A stretch of DNA of 64,000 nucleotides from Sediminivirga luteola (GTDB lineage Bacteria; Actinomycetota; Actinomycetes; Actinomycetales; Brevibacteriaceae), in NCBI RefSeq assembly GCF_014639315.1, contig NZ_BMFY01000004.1, forward strand, positions 124,001 through 188,000, read 5' to 3'. Of the stretch, positions 1 through 9,287 are shown piece after piece. The notes under the pieces were generated by a model. It saw nothing but the letters and a program-made list of their open reading frames with translations. It ran no database searches and was not told the DNA's origin. How positions within the stretch are numbered: position 1 is the stretch's first letter; the number at the start of each line of letters is the position of its first letter. A program made the position numbers and the translations under genes.

Positions 1-1
1 G

Positions 2-3000
2 TCGACCCCGGCCGGCGCGGCGGAGACCGCAGCCGGGACCGGCACCGCCGATGACGCCGCGCCCGTGGTCGTCTTCGGCGTGCCGGGACTGTCCGCCTCC
101 GATGTCTCCGCCGCCGGGACGCCTCATCTGTGGTCGCTGGCGGAGCAGTCGGCGGTCGGCAACCTCGCGGTCCGCGCCGCCGCCTCCACCACCTGCCCGG
201 GCGACGGATGGATGACGTTCAGCACCGGCCGGCGCGCGCTCCTGGCCCATCCCAGCAGCCCCCGCGGCACCTCGGCGCGCTGTGCCGTGGTCGCCGATCC
301 CGTCCTGGAGGACGAGACCGACGCACGCGACGACGGCTACCGGGGCGCGGCGACGGCCCGCAACTGGGACCAGCAGCGGGAGGCGAACCTCACCGCCGCC
401 TACAGCGCCTCCCCCGGCGCGCTCGGCCAGGCGCTCCAGGACGCCGGCGCCTCCGCCACCGCGATCGGCCCCGGCGCCGCGATCGCCCTGGCCGACGAGA
501 CCGGTGCGATCGACGACTACCGCTCCCCCGGCAGCGCGCTCGGCTCCGGCGAGGACCTCGCCGATCTGACCGTGATCGACGTCGGCGCCATCGGCACCGG
601 CACCTGGGTCCGGGACGAGGGATTCACCACCGACATCGCCGGCTGGGACGAGGAGCGCACCGGGTACATCGACGATCACGGGGCGCCCGCGCATGAGGTG
701 CAGGTCCGGGCCGCCGACGAGACGATCGGCCGCTATCTGGAGCAGCTGCCGCCGGAGGCCACCGTCGTGGTGGCCGGGCTGGCCGACTCCGCCACGCCAT
801 CGCGGCTGCGGTATCTGAGCATCAAAGAGGCTGACGTCGCCAGGGCGCCCGCGACGGGGCTGATCACCTCGCCATCGACCCGCCGCCCGGGTCTGAGCCA
901 GCTGATCGACCTGGGACCGACGGTCATGACGCTCATGGCGCTGGAGCCCTCGCCCGCGTTCCAGGGCATGCCGGTCACCCAGAGTCGGGACGGGGCCGCC
1001 ACCACGGACGAGCGCCTGGCCCAGCTGCGGCAGGACGCCCTGAGCGCCGCGACCATTCACCGCAGCGTGCAGGCGTTCTCCATCGGCGCGGACATCGCCC
1101 ACTACCTCCTGGCCGCTGCCCTGGGCCTTCTTCTCTGGCGCCGATGGCGGGCCCCGCGGTGGAACTGGCTGGCCGGCTCGGTCCGGCTGGCACGGCGCCT
1201 GGCGTGGCTGGGGCTGGCGATGGCCGCGGTGCTCCCGGGCGTGTTCCTGGCCAGTCTGCTGCCGTGGTCGAAGGCCGCCTCCCCCGTGCTGGGCCTGGGC
1301 GCTGCCGTCGCCGCGGGCACCCTGGTGATGCTCATCCCGGTCCTGGTGGGACCGTGGCGTCATTCCTGGCGCGGACGCGCCGGTGCGCTCGGCGGCGCCA
1401 CCGCGCTGCTGCTGGCCGCCGACATCGCCACCGGCTCGCATCTGCAGTTCAACTCGCTGCTGGGCTACAACTCCATCGTCGCCGGCCGGTTCTACGGCCT
1501 GAGCAATCAGGGCGTGGCGATCTTCATCGCGGCGGCGCTGATGGCGATGGCCGTCCTGGCTAGGTGGCTGATCGAACGCGGACGGCGCCGGCTGGCGCTC
1601 GTGCTGACGGCCACGGCGGGCCTGATCAGCACCGGGGTGCTGGGCAACCCCGCCTGGGGCGCCAAGTTCGGCGGCACCATCGCGACCCTGCTCGGTTTCA
1701 TCGTGCTGGTGCTCATGCTGGCCGGGGTGCGGCTGAACCTCCGGCGCCTGACGCTCATCGGCCTGATCTCCCTGGGCACCCTGGTGGGCATCGCGGGCCT
1801 GGACTACCTGCGCCCGGCCGCCGACCGCTCGCACTTCGGCCTGTTCTTCGGCCAGCTCCTGAACGGCGAACTGCTCGAGGTCCTGCTGCGCAAGCTGCAC
1901 GCGAATCTGTCCATCATCACGATCAACCCCATGATCGCGCTGGTGGTGCCCATCAGCATGATGGCCATCGTGCTGTTCCTCGGCTGGCTGCGCGTCTCCC
2001 GCCGATGGGGGCACCTGGCGGCCGGCTGGGCCGGACGACTGCCCGATGTGCTGGCCGACCGGAGCCTGCGCGCCGGGTTCACCGCCGTGCTGCTGGCGCT
2101 GCTGACCGGCATGCTCGTGGCCGACTCCGGCGTCGCGGTCCCGGCCACCGGCCTGATGTTCTTCCTGCCGCTGCTGCTGTGCCTGCACGCGCAGGCCACC
2201 GAAGACGCCGCGGCGGGTCCCTCTCAGGAGCAGGAGCCGGCAGGCCCGCCAGCCGCGGCGGCCCCAGCAGCGGCGGGACGCACGGAGCTGGCCGAGGCGC
2301 GGGAGCCGGAACCGGCCTTGGCAGGCCCTTCCCCGGCGGAGTATCCGCGGCTGGCGGCGCTGTGGGCCAGGTGGATGCCGCGGCTACGGCGGCGCCGGCA
2401 CATCCTGGCCGTGGGCGCGCTGCTGGCCACCGCGGGCATGCTGGGCACGGGCATCGCGCTCAGTTCCCCGCCGGGAGCCACGGATGCCGCCGAGCCGCCG
2501 GGCGACCCGGTGGTGCTCATCGGCGTCTCCGGGCTGACCTGGGACGAAATCAGCCCCCGCGAGACGCCGGCGCTGCATCGCCTGGCCCGCGAGGGCGGCG
2601 TGGCCTCCCTGACCCCGCGCAGCGTCAACGCCGTCAGCTGCCACGCCGACGGCTGGCTGGCAGTCAACTCCGGCCGCCGCGCCGCGGACGAGCCGCGCGA
2701 GGTGTGCCGCGATCCCGGGGCTCCGCTGGATGGCCAGGTGCCGGACTGGGACGTGTACTCCTACCGCGCGGAACAGGACAACTACCGGCCGCCGCTGGGA
2801 CTGCTGGCCGCCCAGACCCGGACCGTGCCCACGGCCGGCTTCGGCCCGGGAGCCGCGATCGCGCTGGCGGACGCCTCCGGCGGGGTCGAGGACTGGCAGC
2901 CCGTGCCGGAGAACACCGCGGTCCTGGGCGAACAGGTCGCCGAGGCCGCGGCTGAGGGCGGTCTCGTCCTCGTCGATCTGGGCAACACGGGTGAGGACGG

Positions 3001-4471
3001 CTACTCCATGAGCCGGCTGGACAGCCGCGTGGCGGCCGTCGAAGAGGCGCTGGAGTCCGTCCCAGGCGACCCGACCCTCGTCGTCGCCTCCCTCTCCGAC
3101 GGCGGTGACGACAGCCATATGCAGTTCTTCGCCGCACGGGGAACCGCCTTCGACGGCGCCCAGCTGAGTTCGCAGTCCACCCGCCAGCCGGGCCTGACCC
3201 AGACCACCGATGTGCTGCCGACGCTGCTGGAGGAACTCGGCCTCCCCCTGCCCGACAGCCTCGCCGGCGCGCCGCTGCATCGCGTGGACGACTCCCCCGC
3301 CGCCTCGGCCGAGCGCATCCAGCTCATGCGCGACCGGGACACCGCCGTGCAGACGCAGCAGGCCCTGGCGACGTGGTTCTACCCGTTCTACGGCGGTCTC
3401 CTGGTACTGCTGGCCGGCGCAGCGGTGGCCCTGGCGAGGCTGGGCTACGGCGGCCTGCCCGCCTGGGTGCGGGTCCTGGGCATGTTCCTGGCGACGGTGC
3501 CGGTGTCCACCTACCTGGTGAACCTGGTCCCCTGGCAGCGGTCGAGCAACCCCGATGTGGCGATGCTGGGCGCCCTGCTGGGCTTCGCGCTGCTGTGCAC
3601 GACCCTGGTGCTGCTCGGGCCGTGGCGACGCCGACTGGGCGGACCGCTGATGGCGGTGTCCGTGCTGACGGTGCTCGTCCTGGCCGCCGATGTGATCGCG
3701 GGCTCGCCGCTGCAGATGTCCACCATCATGGGCGAGCCCCTGCTCCTGGCCTCGCGGTTCTACGGCATCGGCAACTCCGCCTTCGCGCTGCTGAGCACGG
3801 CGCTCGTGATCGCCCTGACCTGCGCCGTGCAGCCGCTGCGGGGCCGGTTGTGGCGGGTGGCGGTCATCGGCGCTGCCGGCCTGGCGGCCTGCGTGCTGCT
3901 GGCCACCCCCGGCCTGGGCACCAAGTTCGGTTCGGTCCCGACCCTGATCGGCGGCCTGTCGGTGCTGCTGCTGGGAGCCACCGGCATCCGGCTGTCCTGG
4001 CGCCGGGTGGCGATCATCGGCGGTTCCGCCCTGACGGTGATGACGCTGGTCCTGTTCCTGGACTGGCTGCGGCCGGCGGGCCAGCGCACGCACTTCGGCC
4101 GGTTCTTCGCGACCATCCTGGACGGGCAGGCCGGCGCGGTGATCGCGCGGAAGATCGGCATGAACGTGGACATCCTCACCCAGAGCTGGTTCACCCTGCT
4201 GCTGCCGCTGCTCCTGGCAGTGGCGTTCTGGGCGCTGCTGAGCCCCCGCCTGTTCCGGCTCCGCCCGCTGGTGGACTGCTACGCGCGGATGCCGATGCTG
4301 CGCACCGGGATCGGCGCGGCGGTGGTGCTGCTGGTGATCGGCACCTTCGTCAACGACTCGGGGATCGTGCTCCCGGCGGTGGGGGCGCTGTTCCTGGCTC
4401 CGGCCATGGCCCATCTGATCGGGCAGGACCATCTGCTGCGGCAGCCGGGTTCACGACGGATCGAGAACTGA
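2..4471 (+). CDS. Giant membrane protein of two fused homologous halves (5' end outside window)
   Basis: The frame is open to the first base, so the true start is upstream; 1,489 residues are visible. Each half has an extracytoplasmic domain resembling the alkaline-phosphatase/phosphodiesterase fold, then about 7-9 membrane segments. Copy 1 runs to about 2200 and copy 2 from about 2500 to the end, joined by an Ala/Pro/Glu-rich linker. Paired motifs prove the duplication: CPGDGWMTFSTGRRA with CHADGWLAVNSGRRA, RFYGLSN with RFYGIGN, DYLRPAADRSHFG with DWLRPAGQRTHFG, and VADSGVAVP with VNDSGIVLP. I do not know the family's substrate. A role in envelope glycan or lipid modification is only a guess. 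The 3' end overlaps the convergent next gene by 21 bases. Confidence 0.75.
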   Translation, partial: STPAGAAETAAGTGTADDAAPVVVFGVPGLSASDVSAAGTPHLWSLAEQSAVGNLAVRAAASTTCPGDGWMTFSTGRRALLAHPSSPRGTSARCAVVADPVLEDETDARDDGYRGAATARNWDQQREANLTAAYSASPGALGQALQDAGASATAIGPGAAIALADETGAIDDYRSPGSALGSGEDLADLTVIDVGAIGTGTWVRDEGFTTDIAGWDEERTGYIDDHGAPAHEVQVRAADETIGRYLEQLPPEATVVVAGLADSATPSRLRYLSIKEADVARAPATGLITSPSTRRPGLSQLIDLGPTVMTLMALEPSPAFQGMPVTQSRDGAATTDERLAQLRQDALSAATIHRSVQAFSIGADIAHYLLAAALGLLLWRRWRAPRWNWLAGSVRLARRLAWLGLAMAAVLPGVFLASLLPWSKAASPVLGLGAAVAAGTLVMLIPVLVGPWRHSWRGRAGALGGATALLLAADIATGSHLQFNSLLGYNSIVAGRFYGLSNQGVAIFIAAALMAMAVLARWLIERGRRRLALVLTATAGLISTGVLGNPAWGAKFGGTIATLLGFIVLVLMLAGVRLNLRRLTLIGLISLGTLVGIAGLDYLRPAADRSHFGLFFGQLLNGELLEVLLRKLHANLSIITINPMIALVVPISMMAIVLFLGWLRVSRRWGHLAAGWAGRLPDVLADRSLRAGFTAVLLALLTGMLVADSGVAVPATGLMFFLPLLLCLHAQATEDAAAGPSQEQEPAGPPAAAAPAAAGRTELAEAREPEPALAGPSPAEYPRLAALWARWMPRLRRRRHILAVGALLATAGMLGTGIALSSPPGATDAAEPPGDPVVLIGVSGLTWDEISPRETPALHRLAREGGVASLTPRSVNAVSCHADGWLAVNSGRRAADEPREVCRDPGAPLDGQVPDWDVYSYRAEQDNYRPPLGLLAAQTRTVPTAGFGPGAAIALADASGGVEDWQPVPENTAVLGEQVAEAAAEGGLVLVDLGNTGEDGYSMSRLDSRVAAVEEALESVPGDPTLVVASLSDGGDDSHMQFFAARGTAFDGAQLSSQSTRQPGLTQTTDVLPTLLEELGLPLPDSLAGAPLHRVDDSPAASAERIQLMRDRDTAVQTQQALATWFYPFYGGLLVLLAGAAVALARLGYGGLPAWVRVLGMFLATVPVSTYLVNLVPWQRSSNPDVAMLGALLGFALLCTTLVLLGPWRRRLGGPLMAVSVLTVLVLAADVIAGSPLQMSTIMGEPLLLASRFYGIGNSAFALLSTALVIALTCAVQPLRGRLWRVAVIGAAGLAACVLLATPGLGTKFGSVPTLIGGLSVLLLGATGIRLSWRRVAIIGGSALTVMTLVLFLDWLRPAGQRTHFGRFFATILDGQAGAVIARKIGMNVDILTQSWFTLLLPLLLAVAFWALLSPRLFRLRPLVDCYARMPMLRTGIGAAVVLLVIGTFVNDSGIVLPAVGALFLAPAMAHLIGQDHLLRQPGSRRIEN

Positions 4472-5005
4472 GGCCGCCACCCGGTCCCGCGCGGCGGCCA
4501 GACCGGCGCAGGCGGTCCAGCGCTGATGCGCCAGCCACAGCCGGTGCAGTCCCTTCTCCTCCAGCGTCGCCGAGGCGCCGAGCGTGTCGAACAGCTCCGT
4601 CGTCAGCCGCTCCGAGATGCCGGCGACAGCCACCAGGACCTCCTCCACCGGGGCGTGCCCGGCCAGGACCGCTCGCACGGCGGCACCGGCCAGGGCGGCC
4701 TCGGCGCGGCTGCCCGCCACCAGCTGGCGCATCTGGGGGTCATCGGCGATGCGGGCGGTATTGCCCTGCCGGATGGAGCGCGGACGTGAGGCCGTTGCGG
4801 CGGCCCCGATCCTGGCGCTGCTCTCGATCAGCACCGCAAGGCACAGCAGCGACGCGATGCGTCCCTGCCGGTCCTCAGGGTCCTGAGAGTCCTCGGTCCA
4901 CCCTCCGGCGCCGAGCGAGGCAGCCGCGTCGTCCGCCCAGCGGCGGATTCGCTCCTCCCAGTCCGGGGCGGCCGGATCGACCACCGGGATCACCAGATCG
5001 GGCAT
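4451..5005 (-). CDS. Hypothetical protein, 184 residues
   Basis: I do not recognise this family. The protein is predicted soluble and mostly helical, without signal peptide or membrane segment. It starts MPDLVIPVVDPAAPDWEER and has a central Ala-rich region and a C-terminal helix. I chose the ATG at 5005 because GTGGAG lies 6-7 bases upstream; the longer open frame upstream has no convincing start. The gene is convergent with the giant membrane protein and overlaps its end. It is divergent from the monooxygenase operon, so it shares the upstream region holding the 22-bp direct repeats and could be co-regulated with that operon, although nothing in the protein looks like a DNA-binding domain. 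Confidence 0.6.
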   Translation of the reverse strand: MPDLVIPVVDPAAPDWEERIRRWADDAAASLGAGGWTEDSQDPEDRQGRIASLLCLAVLIESSARIGAAATASRPRSIRQGNTARIADDPQMRQLVAGSRAEAALAGAAVRAVLAGHAPVEEVLVAVAGISERLTTELFDTLGASATLEEKGLHRLWLAHQRWTACAGLAAARDRVAASVLDPS

Positions 5006-5088
5006 CGTATCTCCACTTTCGTTCCGCCGTACGGGCATCACAGTGCATCGCCGTGCAGGGACAGCGGGAGGTTCGTCCCGGTCCATCC

Positions 5089-5132
5089 CGTCGCAACGTG
5101 ACCATGACGGCGTCGCAACGCGACCATTACGG
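5089..5132. repeat. Tandem pair of 22-bp direct repeats (candidate operator)
   Basis: Two head-to-tail copies of CGTCGCAACGYGACCATKAC plus GG occupy 5089-5110 and 5111-5132 and match at 20 of 22 positions. The spacing is exactly two DNA helical turns, so bound proteins would lie on one face. They sit between a divergent gene pair, 58 bases before the leaderless start of the flavin monooxygenase operon, where an activator or repressor site is expected. Confidence 0.5.
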
Positions 5133-5175
5133 CTGAAAGTTACGCGGCCGGAGGCGTCACCGGCGTAGCCGCCCG

Positions 5176-5190
5176 TAACATCTCGACTCG
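5176..5190 (+). promoter_or_regulatory. Candidate -10 box for a leaderless transcript
   Basis: TAACAT at 5176-5181 lies 8 bases before the GTG start at 5190, so transcription would begin at or next to the start codon. No Shine-Dalgarno sequence is visible before that GTG, in keeping with leaderless translation, which is common in actinobacteria. No good -35 box is seen, which would fit an activator-dependent promoter. Confidence 0.4.
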
Positions 5191-7523
5191 TGTCCACCGC
5201 CGCTTCCGCCCCGTCCGTGCCCGGAACCCTCGCTGAGCGGTTCGCCCCCGCCGCAGCGCTGATGCGCCGCGCCGTGCGCGCCGGCTCCTCGGCAGGCCGT
5301 CCGCTGGCGGGCGATCCGCTCAAGGAACGCGCGGAAGCCGTGCGGCTTCTCGCGCAGCTGGGCTTCGGACGGCTCCGGCTGCCCCGCGCCGCCGGCGGCC
5401 TGGACGCCGATGTCCCGGCCCTGATGGATCTGCTGATCCATCTCTCCGCCGCGGACTCCGACACGGTCCAGGCCTGGCGCACGCACCTGCTGGTCACCGA
5501 GCGGAACCTCGTCCGGCCCGGCACTGCCGAGTCCTCCCGCTGGCTGGGACGGATCGCCTCCGGCGCGATGATCGGCGGCGGCTGGACCGAGCCCGGCGGC
5601 ACCGCCACCGGGACCTTCGAGACGACCCTGGCCGCGGACGAGGCCGGCAATCTGCGCCTGGACGGCCGGAAGTTCTACTCCACCGGCAGCCTCTACGCCG
5701 ACTGGCTGGAGTTCAGCGCCGTACGGCCCGGCGGCGAGTACGTCATCGCCGGCGTGCCCGCCTCCGCCCCCGGGGTGGAGCTGCGTGACGACTGGACCGG
5801 CTTCGGGCAGAAGTACACCGCGAGCGGCACCACCGTGCTCGGCGCCGTCCCGGTGGACCCGCGGGACGTGGTTGCCTGGGACACACAGCATCCCGCGCTG
5901 GAGGGGTGGCAGCAGGCGGTGCTGCTGGCGATCCTGGCCGGCATCGCCCAGGCTGCGGCGGAGACCGCGGCCGAGGCGCTCGAAGTCGCCGCCCGGTTCG
6001 GCGCGGACCTGCCCGGTGAGGACCTGCTGGGCCGGATCGGCCGGATCAGCGCCCGTGCCTACGGGGTGCGCGCGGTCGTGATGGAGCTGGCCCGCGAGTT
6101 GCAGGCCACCCACGAGGCGCTGGTGAACGCCTGGGAGGCTCAGCCCTGCGAGTCCGGAATCCCCGGAACCCCGCATTCTTCCCGGGAACCCGGAGCACTC
6201 CCCGGAGCTCCCGGCGCCTCGGTCGCCGCCCCGTCCGGACGTCCGGTCCCTTCCGGCACCGGAGACCTCAGCGAGATCCGCCGGCAGGCCGCGCGTGATG
6301 CGGACCTGGCCAGCGCGAAAGCGCACTCGCTCGTACTCCCGGAGGTCCTGGCCGCCACGAACGAGGCAGCCGCGGTCACCGGGCAGCTCGGCCTGTTCGA
6401 CCGGCTGTCCGCGGACCGGCACTGGCGCAACGCCCGCACCCTGGGCTGCCACAATCCCGTCGTCTTCAAGGAGCGCATGATCACGGACATGGAGACTTTC
6501 GGCATCGCGCCCGGGCTCAGCCGGGAAGAACGGTCCTCAGCCCGGCAGGAGGCATGGACCAGGCTGCGGCAGGGCCAGGGGAAAGACCGGGAGCAGAAGG
6601 CTCACGACGGGACGCCCGGCACCCGCACTGCCGTGGCACAGCCCCGCCACGGCGGCCAGGACGGATCCGGCACCCGCGCCGCGCTGCTGAGCGCCCGGGC
6701 CACCGCCGAGCTCATCGCCGACCCGTCGCTGCTGGAGCGGGCCGCCGGGGTCCTGCATGACCGGGATGTCCGCGTCCTCGTGCTGCCGGACCGGCCGGCC
6801 TCCGACGGGACCGCCGGCACCGCCCCGGTCTTCGATCCGAGCATCGCCGCCGCGGTGCTGCTCTCCCGGCTGCCGGGCACCGCCTTCCTGATCCGCACGG
6901 AGGGGATCCCGCCGGGCGAGCTGCCCTACAACTTCGCCCGGCGGCTGGCCACCCTGGAGCATCTGTCCGGCGGCGCGGCAGGCTGGTGGCTGGACTCGCA
7001 GGACCACGCCCGGGACCGCGAGTTCGCCATCACGGTGCAGCAGCTGTGGGCCAGCTGGCCACTGGAGTCCGTCGCCACCTCCCAGGACGCACCGGCCTTC
7101 GCCGATGTCGCCCCCATCCGCCGGATCAACCGGGGCGGGGAGTTCGCCTCCGCCGGGCCACTCAACGTCCCCTCCAGCCCGCAGGGACTGCCCGTGGTGT
7201 TCTTCAGCGGCGGGCTGCAGGCCTCCGCCGGCGATCATCTCTACGCCGATGGCCACCTCGGCCAGGCAGGCCCGGCCAGCGGCGACGCCGGAACCGGCGA
7301 GGACGCGGGAACCACGGGGGCGACCGGCATCGGCGCCGAGGAGTGGCTGGCGGGCATCGACGCCCATCTGCTCACGCTGCCGGCCGGGCCTGGCGCCGGC
7401 GCGCAGACCCCGGACGGGACGCTGCGGGCGCTGCTGGGGCTCCCGGTGCCGGAACTGACGCCTCTTCCGGAGGCCGCTCCGCGATTCGATGTGCACGACG
7501 ATGCCGACAAGGGGGCGCTGTGA
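5190..7523 (+). CDS. Fusion: DszC/SfnB-type flavin monooxygenase + shortened luciferase-like domain
   Basis: Residues 1 to about 440 have the acyl-CoA-dehydrogenase fold of the DszC/SfnB flavin monooxygenases: the ADW block after a GRKFYSTGSLY motif, and the DRHWRNARTLGCHNP signature near the end. A Pro/Gly/Ser-rich insert of about 45 residues interrupts the helical domain near residue 315. After a charged linker, residues about 500-777 resemble the first part of an NtaA/DszA-type luciferase fold (TLEHLSGGAAGW, QLWASWPLE, GPLNVPSSPQGLPVV) but lack its second half. Known relatives oxidise organosulfur compounds with reduced FMN; the substrate here is unknown. The GTG start appears leaderless. 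The stop overlaps the next gene by 4 bases (GTGA), so the two are coupled. Confidence 0.8.
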   Translation: MSTAASAPSVPGTLAERFAPAAALMRRAVRAGSSAGRPLAGDPLKERAEAVRLLAQLGFGRLRLPRAAGGLDADVPALMDLLIHLSAADSDTVQAWRTHLLVTERNLVRPGTAESSRWLGRIASGAMIGGGWTEPGGTATGTFETTLAADEAGNLRLDGRKFYSTGSLYADWLEFSAVRPGGEYVIAGVPASAPGVELRDDWTGFGQKYTASGTTVLGAVPVDPRDVVAWDTQHPALEGWQQAVLLAILAGIAQAAAETAAEALEVAARFGADLPGEDLLGRIGRISARAYGVRAVVMELARELQATHEALVNAWEAQPCESGIPGTPHSSREPGALPGAPGASVAAPSGRPVPSGTGDLSEIRRQAARDADLASAKAHSLVLPEVLAATNEAAAVTGQLGLFDRLSADRHWRNARTLGCHNPVVFKERMITDMETFGIAPGLSREERSSARQEAWTRLRQGQGKDREQKAHDGTPGTRTAVAQPRHGGQDGSGTRAALLSARATAELIADPSLLERAAGVLHDRDVRVLVLPDRPASDGTAGTAPVFDPSIAAAVLLSRLPGTAFLIRTEGIPPGELPYNFARRLATLEHLSGGAAGWWLDSQDHARDREFAITVQQLWASWPLESVATSQDAPAFADVAPIRRINRGGEFASAGPLNVPSSPQGLPVVFFSGGLQASAGDHLYADGHLGQAGPASGDAGTGEDAGTTGATGIGAEEWLAGIDAHLLTLPAGPGAGAQTPDGTLRALLGLPVPELTPLPEAAPRFDVHDDADKGAL

Positions 7524-8794
7524 GCCGCACGAGCGGACCGGTCACCGACCATATGGTGGTCAACGTCAACGTCCTGGGCGTGGGACAGCGTCCCGCCGCC
7601 TGGCGCAATCCAGAACTGCACGCCCGGTCCATCCTGGACCTGGACTACTGGCAGACCGTCGCCCGCACGGCGGAGAAGGCCCTGGTCGATGCGGTGTTCA
7701 TCGCCGACCGTCCGGCGATGACGGACCCGCGGACCCGGCCGGTGCAGTACCTGGAGCCGACCGTGCAGCTGACCGCGATGGCCGCCGTCACCGAGCACGT
7801 GGGCTTCGTCGGCACCGCCTCCACCACCTTGAACACCCCGGAGGAGCTGGCGGCCCGGCTCTACTCCCTGCACGTGGCCTCCCGCGGCCGCTACGCCTGG
7901 AACGCGGTCACCACCTACGACCCCGAGGCGGTGCGGAACTTCGGCCATGCGGCGGTCGCCACGCGTGAGACCCGCTATGCCCGCGGCGAAGAGGTCATCC
8001 GCGCGGTACGGGCGCTCTGGGAGTCGGCCGGCACCGGCCAGACGGTCTCCTTCCACGGCGACTACGTGGACATGGAGGCGACGCTGCCGGCGGCCGTCAC
8101 CTTCCCCGGTCATCCGGTGATCGTCCAGGCTGGCGGGTCGATGCCGGGCAAGCGCCTGGCCGGCCGGGTCGCCGATGCGGTGTACTCCGTCGAGCAGGAC
8201 CTCGAGGCGGGCGTGGAGAGCCGGGAGCTGGTGCGCCGCATCGCCGCCGAGGAGGGCCGTTCCCCCGACGCCGTGCGGGTCTACCCGGGACTGGCCCTGG
8301 TCATCGGCAGCACCGAAGCCGAGGCCTGGGAGCGGTTCGATCACTGGGAGAACCTCGCTCCGCCCACCTACAGCCTGCAGGCGCTGTCCGCGGCACTGGG
8401 CGAGGATCTGAGCGACGTCGACCTGGATGCGCCGTTGCCGGCCAGGATCCTGGACGCCGAGCCGAGCCCGGAGGAGTTCTCCGGCTGGTCGCTGGGCTAC
8501 CGGAACACCCTGGTGCGGATGGCCCGCCGGTCCGGCGCGCCGGTACGGAAGCTGCTGCGGGAGTTCGGCGGCTACGGGCAGCGCTTCCTGGCCGGGACGC
8601 CCGAGCAGATCGCCGACACCATGGAGGAGTGGTTCCGCGCCGGCGCCGCCGACGGCTTCAACCTGATGCTGGACCTGTTCCCCTCCGCGCTGGAGGACTA
8701 CGCCGAGCAGGTCGTGCCCGAACTCCAGCGGCGCGGACTGATCCGCCGGGAGTACACCGAGGGAACGCTGCGGGACCGGTTCACCAGCCCTTGA
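7520..8794 (+). CDS. NtaA/SnaA/DszA-family FMN-dependent monooxygenase (luciferase-like)
   Basis: This 424-residue protein is a full-length flavin-dependent monooxygenase with the bacterial luciferase fold. It shows the family's opening (ARSILDLDYWQTVARTAEKA), FIADRP, the ASRGRYAWNAVTTYDPEAVRNFG block, HPVIVQAGGSMPGKRLAG, and the C-terminal GTPEQIADTMEEWF. Members use reduced FMN from a partner reductase to cleave C-S or C-N bonds. I chose the GTG at 7520, which overlaps the previous stop and has GGGGG 4-5 bases upstream, over the internal ATG about 14 codons later. It forms a two-gene operon with the fusion protein before it. No flavin reductase gene is visible in the island, so the reductase must be encoded elsewhere. 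Confidence 0.88.
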   Translation: MSRTSGPVTDHMVVNVNVLGVGQRPAAWRNPELHARSILDLDYWQTVARTAEKALVDAVFIADRPAMTDPRTRPVQYLEPTVQLTAMAAVTEHVGFVGTASTTLNTPEELAARLYSLHVASRGRYAWNAVTTYDPEAVRNFGHAAVATRETRYARGEEVIRAVRALWESAGTGQTVSFHGDYVDMEATLPAAVTFPGHPVIVQAGGSMPGKRLAGRVADAVYSVEQDLEAGVESRELVRRIAAEEGRSPDAVRVYPGLALVIGSTEAEAWERFDHWENLAPPTYSLQALSAALGEDLSDVDLDAPLPARILDAEPSPEEFSGWSLGYRNTLVRMARRSGAPVRKLLREFGGYGQRFLAGTPEQIADTMEEWFRAGAADGFNLMLDLFPSALEDYAEQVVPELQRRGLIRREYTEGTLRDRFTSP

Positions 8795-8972
8795 GCCGCG
8801 CCGCGCCGGCAGAGGTCCCAGCGGGGCGCGGGCAGCGACGCGATCGCAGTGCTGGTCGATGTGATCGCAGTGCTGTGCGACGGGAGCCGAGGGAGTACGC
8901 CCCGGCCGGCGACGTGCTTGCCCGCCCACCAGCGGAGGTGCTTGCCCGGCCCACCAGAAAACAACACCGTCC

Positions 8973-9008
8973 TGCCAGAACCACACCGTAGACGGTGTGG
9001 TTCTGGCA
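8973..9008. repeat. Perfect 17-bp inverted repeat between convergent operons
   Basis: TGCCAGAACCACACCGT and its exact reverse complement are separated by 2 bases (AG). Partial echoes of the same words flank it (AACACCGTCCTGCCAG before, GGCGGTGTCCTGGCAC after). There is no T run, so it could be a bidirectional stop signal for the convergent operons or a REP-like or decayed mobile-element palindrome. The rest of 8795-9287 holds no gene I can support. Confidence 0.5.
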
Positions 9009-9132
9009 CTAAGGCGGTGTCCTGGCACGAAGGTCTGATTTTGCGGGCGATGCGGTGCCCTCGGATCTACGTCCCGGATGCTTCCCCACGGTGAGCGGGC
9101 CGCGCGGCTCGCTGGCCCGGGCACGCGGGGCT

Positions 9133-9279
9133 GCACAATCCTTCGGTCAGGGCACGCGGGCACCCGAAGCGGCACAATCCTTCAGTCGGGACACAGGGGC
9201 GCCCGAAGCGGCACAATCCTTCAGTCGGGACACAGGGGCGCCCGAAGCGGCACGGTCCTTCGGCTCAGGGCGCCCGCGG
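9133..9279. repeat. 39-bp tandem repeat, three units plus a partial fourth
   Basis: Units start at 9133, 9172 and 9211, with a partial fourth from 9250. Each begins GCACAATCCTTC and ends GCCCGAAGCG; units 2 and 3 are identical and unit 1 is diverged. The unit length is a multiple of three, but I see no gene here to encode it. The block lies just past the stop of the minus-strand gene that follows, whose own C-terminal coding part is also repetitive. Confidence 0.75.
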
Positions 9280-9287
9280 TACCGGAC

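Noticed and set aside
2384-4432. Long minus-strand frame (682 codons) opposite the giant membrane protein
   Set aside because: It is rich in Gln/Arg/His/Gly with no domain, and is the antisense of a gene with clear homologous repeats; high-GC DNA often gives such frames.
7241-9175. Minus-strand 644-codon frame over the luciferase-like gene
   Set aside because: It is antisense to a clear full-length enzyme and runs through the palindrome and repeats without domain.
9133-9279. CRISPR array
   Set aside because: The 39-bp units are directly abutting with no spacers, and no cas genes are near.
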